Source of the DNA: Onthophagus taurus
Lineage: Eukaryota; Arthropoda; Insecta; Coleoptera; Scarabaeidae
Reading direction: 5' to 3'
Assembly: GCF_036711975.1 (NCBI RefSeq)
Contig: NC_091973.1
Location: forward strand, 3,782,001-3,846,000
Length of the DNA: 64,000 nucleotides
Below are positions 12,101-21,408 of this stretch, piece after piece (position 1 is the stretch's first letter; every line of letters starts with the position of its first letter). The notes beneath the pieces were generated by a model. It made no database searches and was not told where the DNA came from. It saw only the letters and a program-made list of their open reading frames with translations. A program made the translations under genes and the position numbers.

Positions 12101-15100
12101 TTATATCTTTGAAGTATCATTAACATTTGTTGTAATCGTTTTGGTGCATTTAAAGGTTTCTGGTCGGTTTTTACTGTTACTCTATTTCCAATTAACATTT
12201 GGTCGAATCTTGTACAACCGAACACTATTGCTAACAGTTCTTTCTCGATTTGGGCATAAGTTTTTCAGATGTAGTAAGTGCTCTGGATACGTAACTTATA
12301 ACATCATTTTTTTGAAATGCAACTGCTCCCAATCCAAAACTACTAGCATCACGTTCCAAAATCACAGATTCTTTTGTGTTGTAATATTTTAAAGGTTGAA
12401 TATTTGAAGCAATATCGTTAATATCAGGTGTTGAGGCTATACCAAATAGCATCCTTTTCCACCTATACTTTCCAAAAGGTGTCCAAAAAGTTGTTAATCT
12501 ACTACTAGATTCCGATAATTTAACTTGCCAAAAACCCTTCTTTGTGTCTACTGTTGAAAAAACTTTGACTTTACCCAACTCTGGCAATATTTCATCAACT
12601 GTGGTGAATTGACAATTTGGTCTTTTCATTACTTTATATAATGGAATCGGTTCCAAACATATTCTAAATGTCTTTTCCTTCTTTACTAATAAAATGTTAC
12701 TCACCCTATCTGTGTTATGATCTTCTTTCTCCAAATGTATCAATTCTTCTTTTAAATCTTTTCTCAATGCTGTTGGAACTCTTCTTGGTGGTTACCTTAC
12801 TGGTATTTCTACATCCCCTGGTAGAGATCCATATCCTTTGAAAATATCTTCATAATATTCCACTATATTTTGACGTTTGCACCAGTGTCAATGTCACATT
12901 GTACTTTCAGCCATTTATCATTAAAAAGAAAATCTAGCGCTGCAATAATATTATCGCTACTTGAAGAATTATTGATAATTTTTTCTATAATTTTATCATC
13001 CGAGTCTTCCTCATTTTCTTTCAATTCTTTTACTTTCTTCCAACCTTTCTTATCTTCTTTCCATCATTTCTCTTGACATACTTCTGGTCTTTCTTGCACA
13101 CTATAGCTAAATGATTTCTTCCTTTACATATGCTGCATTGTTTACCATAAGCTTTACAAAGTCATCTGCCATTACCTTTGCAGACTGATCTGAGCTTGTC
13201 ACAGTAGCCATATTGTCTATAAATTCTATTCCTTGTATTTGTTCTTCTCTATTAAGATGAATTCCATTAAAATTTGGATCTAGAATATTTGCAGCAAGAT
13301 GGATTGGATTTATTCCCATTTGTTTTTTACTTTCCTTTCTTCTTATTTAAGCAAAGAGTTGTTTCAAAATGACTTTCCAATTCATAAATGCAAGCAGCTA
13401 CTTGGGTTAACCTTGGTTTATTTCCTTCCAGTTGGGTTATGTATAGTATATCTTCAACTGTTTCACAAACTGATAATGTTTTTAATGCAATTGTATCAAA
13501 AAGACTTTTTTCACAGGCAATTTTAAGGAAATGGCTGCTTTGGTGTAATTTCTTTCAGTTTTTATTTTTGAAATGTCTCCAAAACTCAGGATTTGGTGTA
13601 GTAATAATGAAATTAAGTATGGATTCGTTCCTTTGGTTGCTCCAACCATCACACTGTAAGCATCAACTTTTCATGCTCGTAGTCTAGTAATTTATTTGAT
13701 AATAAATAACGTGCAGGCATTTTGAAAAATGGTCTCAAATGTTTGAAAAATGACTGCCAGTGATTATTTTCAACAATGGCAAATGGACCTAATAGTTGTT
13801 CTAGCTTCTCTTTAGGATCTGAGGATCTTGAGGATCTGTTAACTTCTAATTCTGAGGTTGTCTAAAATCTAAAAGAAAATTTAACTTATAAAATTAACTA
13901 CTTAGCTCTAGTGTTAGTTTTAATGCTAGTGTTAGCTTCAACTATAATCTGAGAAATGAAATGCAATTAAAGAGTGAAAATGATTACTTATATTCCTTTT
14001 TAGATAAATGCACCGATTAGTTGAATAATTGATTTATTGATATATAATCAGGTTTTAGGTGATTAAATTTTGAGTTGATTGTACGTACATAAAATCTAAA
14101 ATCGATACGTTGATGTGCGCTTTTAAAATGAATATCGCAAGCATAGGTTTTGTCACATGTTCCGTTGGTGTTGGCGTCTATCGTCGAACGGGAAACAAAA
14201 GCCTTTGATCAAGTTGGCAATATGGACAGCGTCGGGGGCACGTATAGCAGAAAACGGAGACTTTGAAAGGAAGAGCGGTCAGCCTTAATAACGATAACTT
14301 ATCCTTAAGGGTGACGTGCTTTATTTTAAAATAGGCGAATTTGATGCATGTCACGTTAAGCACTGTTAAACGCCCTGTATATGGGGAATGGTGATGTTCG
14401 GCTAATGCTACGCGATGCTAATGCGCTTCGAGTACACAGACCATTAACAAACCAATTGTGTACTACATATATTAAATGTAATATGTTTAAGATTTTTGCC
14501 ATAAATCTAGCGAAAAATGGAATCGTGGTTCTTGGAGAAGTGTTGATTTAATGGTTCAGATTAAACAATATTCCATTGGGTATGAGATAACGAACTCGCC
14601 GGGCGTTCACTTAATTGTTTAAGTAAGAAATTATTTAAATCGGTCGCCGTAACGTAGCCGATGGGCGAACCACGTCTATTTTCGACATTGTCGGGGAGTG
14701 CAAATCTAATAAAAACTTCGAACCGTCGCGGAAACTGAATAAGTAACCGTCATAATTGCGTTCTATACTGCTACACTGCATTTTCGGCCCCGTACCGGAG
14801 TAACTTTCAACTTTAAACTAATTCCACGAATTACAGCTTCGTAAAGTTTTAAATTATCGATTTCGCCTATATCAAACCTTTCCTTTTTTGTTTTACTTTA
14901 ATTATTATTATTAAAATCTTTATTTTATAATTACTCAAATATAACCTCGGTTTACGTCGTATGCAGATGACGCCACTTCGCGTTCTCGAGTGTCTCGTGG
15001 TTTACCGAAGACAGAGTAGCTCGTACTCGATCAAAGACTGAAAAGACGACGTTACCACGCGCAGAACTAATCAGAATATGTTCTCTAGACAGATTAATGT

Positions 15101-18100
15101 CATATTACGAACGCTTTCAGCTTGGTTTAAATCACATCCTCTACATACTACATTTCCAGTCATTCAACTATATATATTAATTGAAGAAAAAAATTAATAA
15201 ATCATTTAATTGTGTGTGTAGCAATTTCGGGTGAAATTCGATAATAATTATTGGTATTTGCTGAGAATTTTAATTAAATTTTAATATTTTTGTCATAGAT
15301 TAATTCCGGTGAGTAGGTTTATTTTAAAATATGTGCAATGAAACTGTTAATTAATAGGTTGAATATAATGGAAATAATTTGGGATATAATGAGTATAATA
15401 TATTTATTTAATATACCCAATAAAAAAACTCTAACCATTACAACATATATTTATTATTATTAAAATAAATAAAATTCTTTAAATTTATTGTTATTTTGGG
15501 GTGTGTTTAAAAAGGTGAGAAATCGTTTGTTGTTGTAATTTGGGAGTACAACGGGACCAGATAAGTGTCGAATTAAGAGTGTTTGCCGAGAGTTTTAATT
15601 AAAATTTAATTTTCGCCGTACAGGGACCATGCCCCTAAGGGCGATCTGCTTTAAACTGTCGCCATTTGGTTCGAAAATTACCTCGGCAATTAATTATCCG
15701 ACTCCCCGTTGGTACATTCGCCACAAAAGTCCCGGTCAGCTCCAAGGGAAACATAAATTTATTCATTTCGCCAACCCGCACCTAGAAGTTTCGCCACACG
15801 ACGATTTTTTTCGTGGGTGGTCCCTTGGCTTTTAGACTTTAAAAAAAAATCCCAGAGTATAATTTTTTTACACTACATTTAAATAAAATGAGACGGTTTT
15901 TTTAGAACTAGAAACATTCAGATTTAGCCGCACGTCTCTCAAGACGGCTAAACCCGAATCATTCTAGTTCTAGATCTTGTGTTAGTTCTAGTGATAGTCC
16001 TAGTGCAATTCTAGAACTAACACAAGACCTAGAACTAGGAACATTCGGATTTAGCCGCACGTCTCTCAAGACGGCTAAACCCGAATGATTCTAGTTCTAG
16101 GTTTAATGTTAGTTCTAGAATTGCACTAGGACTATCACTAGAACTAACACAAGACCTAGAACTAGAAACATTCGGATTTAGCCGCACGTCTCTCAAGACG
16201 GCTAAACCCGAATGATTCTAGTTCTAGATCTTGTGATAGTTCTAGTATTGCACTAGGACTATCACTAGAACTAACACAAAACTTAGAACTAGAAACATTC
16301 GGATTTAGCCGCACGTCTCTCAAGACGGCTAAACCCGAATGATTCTAGTTCTAGATCTTGTGATAGTTCTAGTATTGTACTAGGACTATCACTAGAACTA
16401 ACACAAGACCTAGAACTAGGAACATTCGGATTTAGCCGCACGTCTCTCAAGACGGCTAAACCCGAATGATTCTAGTTTTAGGTTTAATGTTAGTTCTAGA
16501 ATTGCACTAGGACTATCACTAGAACTAACACAAGACCTAGAACTAGAAACATTCGGATTTAGCCGCACGTCTCTCAAGACGGCTAAACCCGAATGATTCT
16601 AGTTCCAGATCTTGTGTTAGTTCTAGTATTGCACTAGGACTATCACTAGAACTAACACAAAACCTAGAACTAGAAACATTCGGATTTAGCCGCACGTCTC
16701 TCAAGACGGCTAAACCCGAATGATTCTAGTTCTAGGTTTAATGTTAGTTCTAGAATTGCACTAGGACTATCACTAGAACTAACACAAGACCTAGAACTAG
16801 AAACATTCGGATTTAGCCGCACGTCTCTCAAGACGGCTAAACCCGAATGATTCTAGTTCTAGGTTTAATGTTAGTTCTAGAATTGCACTAGGACTATCAC
16901 TAGAACTAACACAAGACCTAGAACTAGAAACATTTGGATTTAGCCGCACGTCTCTTTAGACGGCTAAACCCGAATGATTCTAGTTCTAGGTTTAATGTTA
17001 GTTCTAGAATTGCACTAGGACTATCACTAGAACTAACACAAGACCTAGAACTAGGAACATTCGGATTTAGCCGCACGTCTCTCAAGACGGCTAAACCCGA
17101 ATGATTCTAGTTCTAGGTTTAATGTTAGTTGTAGAATTGCACTAGGACTATCACTAGAACTAACACAAGACCTAGAACTAGGAACATTCGGATTTAGCCG
17201 CACGTCTCTCAAGATGGCTAAACCCGAATGATTCTAGTTGTAGGTTTAATGTTAGTTCTAGAATTGCACTACGACTATCACTAGAACTAACACAAGACCT
17301 AGAACTAGAAACATTCGGATTTAGCCGCACGTCTCTCAAGACGGCTAAACCCGAATGATTCTAGTTCTAGGTTTAATGTTAGTTCTAGAATTGCACTAGG
17401 ACTATCACTAGAATCATATCACTAGAATTCGGGTTTAGCCGCACGTCTCTTTAGACGGCTAAACCCGAATGATTCTAGTTCTAGGTCTTGTGTTAGTTCT
17501 AGAATTGCAGTAGGACTATTACTAGAACTAACACAAAACCTAGAACTAGAAACATTCGGATTTAGCCGCACGTCTCTTTAGACGGCTAAACCCGAATGAT
17601 TCTAGTTCTAGGTCTTGTGTTAGTTCTAGAATTGCACTAACACTATCACTAGAACTAACACAAGACCTAGAACTAGAAACATTCGGATTTAGCCGCACGT
17701 CTCTTTAGACGGCTAAACCCGAATGATTCCAGTTCTAGGTTTAATGTTAGTTCTAGAATTGCACTAGGACTATCACTAGAACTAACACAAGACCTAGAAC
17801 TAGAAACATTCGGATTTAGCCGCACGTCTCTCAAGACGGCTAAACCCGAATGATTCTAGTTCTAGGTCTTGTGTTAGTTCTAGTATTGCACTAAGACTAT
17901 CACTACCGTTGGTACATTCGCCACAAAAGTCGCGATCGGCTCCAAGGGAAACATAAATTTATTCATTTCGCCGACTCGCACCTAGAAGTTTTGCCACACG
18001 ACGATTTTTTTCGTGGCTTTTAGACTTTAAAAAAAATCCGAGAGTATAATTTTTATACACTACATTTAAATAAAATGAAACGTTTTTTTTTAGTATTTTA

Positions 18101-21100
18101 TTTAAATTTTTATAGGTATCTTGGATTCGTCACAGAGATATTCATATTTTAACGGTTGGAAGTTACACTTATACGAGCGATCAACGTTTCCAAGCGAATC
18201 ACCATCCCGAAACCGACGACTGGACCCTACAAGTGAAATGGGCGCAGAAAAGGGATGCCGGAATCTACGAATGCCAAATCAGCACCCAACCAGTAAAGAG
18301 TTACTTCGTCACTCTGACCGTCGTCGGTGAGTTGAGTTTGACCCGATTTCCGGACGTAATTAGTAGACGACGACGCCGTCACTTTTTTTATCTCTCTCTC
18401 GACGTTCCGGTCGACGTTATATCAGCACGACGCCAACTTAATCCGTTCACAATAGGTTCCAAAAAAAAAAGGACCAACAACAATACTTGAACCCTAAATT
18501 GGCATCGTACCGATATAAATAACTTTCATAAAGGCCGTTCCGAACATGATTAATAATTCTTTTAGGATTTGTCAACGAACACTAGCTCTGACATCTTTCA
18601 GGTTTTTCAGAATACGGAGACTACAATGAAACAATGGAACCGAACGATGAGGTGTTTAGTAAAAGAGGTTCATTGAGTGCTTAATTTTATTACGTACTTT
18701 TTCTTAATCCCAAAATAAAAAAAAATCCTTACTTTATTATTTGATACTAACAGTTTTATAAAATTTAATATTAATATACCAGAAATTTCATATAACTCGT
18801 AATATATAAATGCAGTAACCATAGTTACGAAACTATTATGCACTTGCACTGTCTCACATAAAATGCAACATAGCTTAATAGTACAGGTAATGGGTAGTTT
18901 TGTGTTAGTTCTAGTGATAATCTAAGAACTAACACTAGATCTAGAACTAGAGACATTCGGGTTTAGCCGCACGTCTCTCAAGACGATCTTGTGTTAGTTC
19001 TAGTGATAATGCTAGTGTAAAAGTAGAACTAACACTAGATCTAGAACTAGAAACATTCGGATTTAGCCGCACGTCTCTCAAGACGGCTAAACCCGAATGA
19101 TTCTAGTTCTAGGTCTTGTGTTAGTTCTAGTTTTACACTAAGACTATCACTAGAAGTAACACAAGACCTAGAACTAGAAACATTCGGATTTAGCCGCACG
19201 TCTCTTAAGACGGCTAAATCCGAATGATTCTAGTTCTAGATCTTGTGTTAGTTCTAGTGATAATGTTAGTGTAAAAGTAGAACTAACACTAAATCTAGAA
19301 GTAGAAACATTCGGGTTTAGCCGCACGTCTCTAAGACGGCTAAATCCGAATGATTCTAGTTCTAGATCTTGTGTTAGTTCTAGTGATAATGCTAGTGTAA
19401 AACTAGAACTAACACAAGACCTAGAACTAGAAACATTCGGGTTTAGCCGCACGTCTCTCAAGACGGCTAAACCCGAATGATTCTAGTTCTATGTTTTGTG
19501 TTAGTTCTAGTATTGCACTAGGACTATCACTAGAACTAACACAAAACCTAGAACTAGAAACATTCGGCTCTTTCTAGTTCTAGGTCTAGTGTTAGTTCTT
19601 GTTTTAGTTCAATAAAAATATAGAACATAGTGATATCTTATTTTAACTAGTACTACCTACCACAATCACTAGAACTAACATAAGACCTACAATCAGAAAC
19701 ATTCAGACATGTTGCATTTTATGTGGGACAAAGTAAGTACTGGAAATATATTTTTGTATATTGCATTTTAAGTGAAATTGATTGCATATTATCATCAAGA
19801 AAAAGTAATAAAAATAATAAATAAATATAATAAATATGTTGATCAGTAAAAAGATCGTTTCTGTGAAACGAACGGGAAACGGCACCGACAATATATCCGT
19901 GATAAATTACTTGGGCCGTTGACACATCGCGCCAAAAACCTATTCCATGTTTTGAACATTCCGCTCTCATTACGTTGTTATTTCGCGGGCGGGTAATTTC
20001 GATTTCTGGTTTCGCTTTATCTTTGTGAACGGTATAAATGTGTACCACTCGGAACGCGATCATTCTCATTACCATATTTTGTTAAGAACACTTTTTCTTG
20101 ATGACTCAGTAAATACAAAGTTTTGTTTTGGACTGTTTTCATGAAGTTTTTGGCGTGTTTTTTTTAATAATAATAAAAATTTAAAAAAAATAAAAAATTT
20201 TTGGTTATATTTTAGTACCGACTGCGGCCATCCTGGGCGGACCTGATTTGCACGTTGATAAAGGAAGCACGATAAACTTGACGTGCGCGATCCGGTTCAG
20301 CCCTGAGCCGCCTGCGTACATTTTCTGGTACCATCACGACGATGTAAGTACGGCTTGAACAGCACTCAAGGCGATGCCGCCTTATTTTCAGCTTCATAGC
20401 ATAGCTACATACACACCTTTTATCTTATGTTTGTAGATTTTCTTGAGTATTTATTATAAGTCTGAAACGAACTTCGTAAGTAGACGAGTGCTGATTTTCC
20501 AAATTTGCCAAATTTTGCTATTTAGTATATAGATTATAATTTAGTTTTGTAGTAGCCAACATTACTAACTAGCATGGATATTTTAGAAAAATTAATAGAT
20601 CCAAATTTAGATAATAATTAGAGTTTTTTTAAACAGTCTCTATACATACAGTGTGTTAATTAATTATCGTACCCGACGAAGTATGCAACCAAATATGCAA
20701 ATCGCGTATTTCAATACCTATACTGTGATATTAGTTGCATACCTGCAATGATAACGTCGGGTACGATAATTAATTAATACACTATATATATATTAGTATA
20801 GAGACTATTTATTGAAAATGCTGATCACGCTAAGACAATTTTGTTTTAGGTGATCAGTTATGATTCAAGTCGCGGTGGCGTGAGCGTTATAACAGAAAAA
20901 GGTGACATCACGACAAGTTTCCTGCTAATTCAGCACGCGGACATCGCGGATTCGGGCAAATATTCCTGCAGTCCTTCGAACGCAGACGTAGCCAGCGTAA
21001 GAGTGCACGTGCTCAATGGTAAGGGTTTGAAGAAGTACTTACATCGTCGTGGATTTCCCTTCTTTCCTTTTTTTTTCGAAGTCACCATTTTTAGTAAAGA

Positions 21101-21408
21101 AATGGGAAACGCTCCAAGTATATTGGAATAGTTTTTAAAGCGTCAAAAATAATGAAGTAATGTGCGGAAATAAATGTCCGTCGGAGATTTGTGGGAAATG
21201 GAAATGAGAGTTGAAAGGAAATTAATAAATCTCCATATTGACGAAGTGAAGCGTTTCCCATTTCCTAAAAGCGTACGATCAAAAAGTATGTAATATAATA
21301 AACATCGTAGGGGAACATCCTGCGGCAATGCAGACTGGTTCCGCTGGCCTCCCAAACACTTCTGTCACCGTTCTCGCCCTCATCTTCATCATGGTGAGCA
21401 CAAGGTAG
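3129..21408 (+). CDS. dpr: Dpr family Ig-domain neuronal surface protein (dpr6/dpr10-like), 3' part
   Basis: Dpr proteins are two-Ig cell-surface proteins that pair with DIP receptors in synaptic partner choice. Exons 3129-3343, 18116-18326, 20216-20343, 20850-21018 and 21311-21408 join in frame (entering in phase 1, then 0, 1, 0, 1) with GT-AG borders. Ig1 has Cys in LSCRV and YECQIS and carries VSWIRHRDIHILTVG, YTYTSDQRFQA and KRDAGIYECQ. Ig2 has INLTC and KYSC and carries ILGGPDLHVDKGSTINLTC, SPEPPAYIFWYHHDD and SSRGGVSVITEKGD. The end, GEHPAAMQTG plus a hydrophobic stretch TVLALIFIMV and stop, fits a GPI-anchor signal. The signal-peptide exon is outside the window. The 14.8-kb intron after exon 1 is packed with transposons. 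The family call is very secure; the paralogue (dpr6 or dpr10 type) is inferred from VPTAAILGGPDLHV and the Ig2 sequence. Confidence 0.93.
3731..3792. mobile_element. Fragment of the TTCGAA-core MITE family
   Basis: The stretch from GCAGGATAGACTTG to GGAAGAAATAATCTT matches the arm of the repeats found at 25.0-26.5, 36.8-37.7 and 39.0-39.3 kb (reverse forms included). It is cut off on the right by a palindromic MITE. A related piece lies at 7141-7255, on the other side of the inserted transposon. Confidence 0.55.
3793..3911. mobile_element. Palindromic MITE, copy 1 (left end lost)
   Basis: Arms around GTATGCAACCAATAT face ATTTGGTTGCATACTTGC and end in GTACGATAATTAATTAACAC. This is the same foldback family as the complete copies at 10162-10305 and 20649-20782. 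The outer left arm is missing where it meets the TTCGAA-core MITE fragment. Confidence 0.65.
5042..5469. mobile_element. MITE inserted in the transposase gene
   Basis: The left end, CAATGGGCACGTTCAGC followed by CGGTGTCAACTGTT, is mirrored at the right by AACTGTTGACACCTGCTGAAC then GTACCCAATG, giving TIRs of about 30 bp. There is no coding capacity. It splits the transposase-like frame of the host transposon. The superfamily is not assigned, because no unambiguous target-site duplication is visible. Confidence 0.7.
5769..6780. mobile_element. Nested non-coding element with inverted ends and an internal direct duplication
   Basis: The ends TTATGTAAATAAAAAACTTT and AAAGTTTTTTATTTACATAA are perfect inverted repeats. 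They interrupt the right TIR of the surrounding Tc1/mariner-like element, and AAAAAAATAAA-like sequence is present on both sides. A segment of about 200 bp (5815-6010) with CTAACTAAAACGCTAACTTG is repeated directly at about 6140-6320. The right part has CTGAAGATGAC, then TTAGTCGAAACCGGT (6692-6726), a motif that recurs at 31223-31263. No protein is encoded. Confidence 0.65.
6692..6726 (+). other. CTGAAGATGAC...GTCGAAACCGGT stem motif
   Basis: GACTAA and TTAGTC form a short stem between CTGAAGAT and GAAACCGGT. The same arrangement lies at 31223-31263, and its tail occurs inverted near 29050. The order CTGAAGA, stem, GAAA resembles a hammerhead ribozyme core, but the first base after CTGAAGA is unpaired, so this is only a resemblance. 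Confidence 0.35.
7141..7255. mobile_element. Fragment of the TTCGAA-core MITE family
   Basis: GCCGAGATTATTTCTTTCAT, then AGGATAGACTTGG, TGATACTATTAACAAC and GGAAGAAATAATCTCGG match arms of the family seen complete at 36.8-37.7 kb. The core palindrome itself is absent here. Confidence 0.55.
7265..7559. mobile_element. MITE of about 295 bp
   Basis: The ends ACTGTTGGAAATAATTCACG and CGTGAATTATTTCCAACAGT are perfect inverted repeats, followed inward by imperfectly matching ACACCCTATATAAT and ATTATACAGGGTGT. The body has no coding potential. It lies in the long dpr intron. Confidence 0.75.
7560..10150. other. dpr intron, no gene seen; GC-rich patch at about 8640-8990
   Basis: No gene or family is recognised. 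Overlapping frames at 8143-8363 and 9064-9291 have no resemblance to known proteins. About 8640-8990 is clearly richer in GC and CpG than its surroundings (short palindromes such as GGCGTCGTCGCGACGCC, and several GGCGCC/CGCCG blocks). That could mark a regulatory element, but nothing in the sequence proves it. At 9945-10010 there is a small relic of the AGTTCTAG/GTTAGTTCTAG motif used by the palindromic arrays. Confidence 0.4.
10162..10305. mobile_element. Palindromic MITE, copy 2 (complete)
   Basis: CAGTGTGTTAATTAATTATC at the left faces GATAATTAATTAACACAC at the right, flanked by TA on both sides. Inner arms ATTGCAAGTATGCAACCAAT and ATTGGTTGCATACTTGCAAT are perfect inverted repeats, so nearly the whole 144 bp folds into one hairpin. 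The TA flanks and end sequence suggest a Tc1/mariner-derived MITE. Other copies are at 3793-3911 and 20649-20782. Confidence 0.8.
10393..11409. mobile_element. 1.0-kb foldback element
   Basis: The ends CAGGGTGTCTCACGTAACTG and CAGTTACGTGAGACACCCTG are perfect inverted repeats flanked by TA. The inverted similarity continues almost to the centre near 10890 (AATTGCGAGAAAGTCGAAAA on one side, its complement on the other), so the two arms are about 500 bp each. A short open frame on the minus strand at 10879-11124 lies within the fold and is not a gene. It is a long-arm, TA-flanked foldback element with no visible transposase. Confidence 0.8.
11438..13690 (-). mobile_element. Ty3/gypsy-type LTR retrotransposon fossil, broken
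   Basis: The minus strand carries remains of a pol region and part of the region before it. From high to low coordinates there is a gag/protease-like stretch (about 13690-12870), a reverse-transcriptase-like segment (about 12767-12300) and an RNase H-like segment (about 12300-11896). A charged, Asn/Glu-rich stretch follows down to 11438. The order and sequence suit Ty3/gypsy. No LTRs were recognised at either end, no envelope-like part is seen, and the copy is broken in several places. It looks old and inactive. Confidence 0.7.
13700..15705. other. dpr intron, nothing recognised
   Basis: This is AT-rich intron sequence without recognisable coding, RNA or repeat structure. A few AGCTCTAGTGTTAGTTTTA-like relics of the palindromic array family lie near 13900-13935. 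Confidence 0.4.
15706..15904 (+). repeat. Left ~195-bp direct repeat bordering palindromic array 1
   Basis: It begins CCGTTGGTACATTCGCCAC and ends AAATAAAATGAGACGG plus a T run. The same sequence returns at 17906-18093, immediately after the array and just before the dpr exon acceptor. The two copies differ by a few substitutions and a 12-bp indel (GGGTGGTCCCTT present only here). The starts are exactly 2200 bp apart. Confidence 0.85.
15905..17900. repeat. Palindromic tandem array 1 (127-bp unit, ~16 copies)
   Basis: The loop CACGTCTCTCAAGACGG recurs every 127 bp (for example 15931, 16058, 16185, 16312, 16439). Each unit has an inner palindrome, CATTCGGATTTAGCCG facing CGGCTAAACCCGAATG. An outer palindrome is made of CTAGAACTAACACAAGACC and its complement around a spacer, GAATTGCACTAGGACTATC. 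Every unit can therefore extrude two hairpins. All loops here point the same way. There are two loop variants, CTCTCAAGACG and CTCTTTAGACG, the latter clustered near 16950 and 17440-17720. It lies in the long dpr intron, 200 bp before an exon, and has no coding capacity. Confidence 0.9.
17906..18093 (+). repeat. Right direct repeat bordering palindromic array 1
   Basis: This is the second copy of the 15706-15904 segment. It ends about 20 bp before the acceptor of the dpr Ig1 exon at 18116, so it is probably the original intron sequence and the left copy the duplicate. Confidence 0.85.
18602..18658 (+). other. Possible 57-nt cassette exon of dpr between Ig1 and Ig2
   Basis: This stretch has an acceptor (ctttcag, AG at 18600-18601) and a donor (gtaaaag at 18659). 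It is exactly 19 codons long and fits the phase 1/phase 1 gap between the Ig1 and Ig2 exons without shifting frame. It would add GFSEYGDYNETMEPNDEVF, an acidic, Tyr-containing hinge with an N-glycosylation sequon (NET). A second AG at 18609-18610 gives an in-frame 48-nt version. The direct joining of the main exons already gives the usual Dpr sequence, so this would be optional. It could be chance. Confidence 0.4.
18851..19800. mobile_element. Element carrying palindromic array 2
   Basis: GTCTCACATAAAATGCAACAT at about 18851-18871 faces ATGTTGCATTTTATGTGGGAC at 19709-19729. Between them are about five units of the palindromic family (loops at 18970, 19070, 19197, 19324 and 19450, mostly 127 bp apart). 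The right flank GACAAAGTAAGTA, then GGAAATATATTTTTGT and TATTGCATTTTAAGTGAAAT, is shared with the right flank of array 3 (31030-31110). It lies in the dpr intron between the Ig1 and Ig2 exons. Confidence 0.7.
20649..20782. mobile_element. Palindromic MITE, copy 3
   Basis: CAGTGTGTTAATTAATTATC at the left and GATAATTAATTAATACACT at the right, flanked by TA, with inner arms around GTATGCAACC. It is the same family as 10162-10305, with small internal deletions. It lies in the short dpr intron between the two Ig2 exons. Confidence 0.8.

Noticed and set aside
11438-13690. Functional reverse transcriptase gene
   Set aside because: The region is a broken Ty3/gypsy fossil without recognisable LTRs, so it is listed only as an element.
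15905-17900. CRISPR-like reading of the regular arrays
   Set aside because: Repeats and spacers are both conserved, the units are 127 bp and internally palindromic, and the host is an insect. They are minisatellites, not CRISPR.
19174-19461. Open frame in palindromic array 2 (95 codons, minus)
   Set aside because: It consists of the repeat translated twice (FGFSRLRDVRLNPNVS...). No independent sign of a gene.
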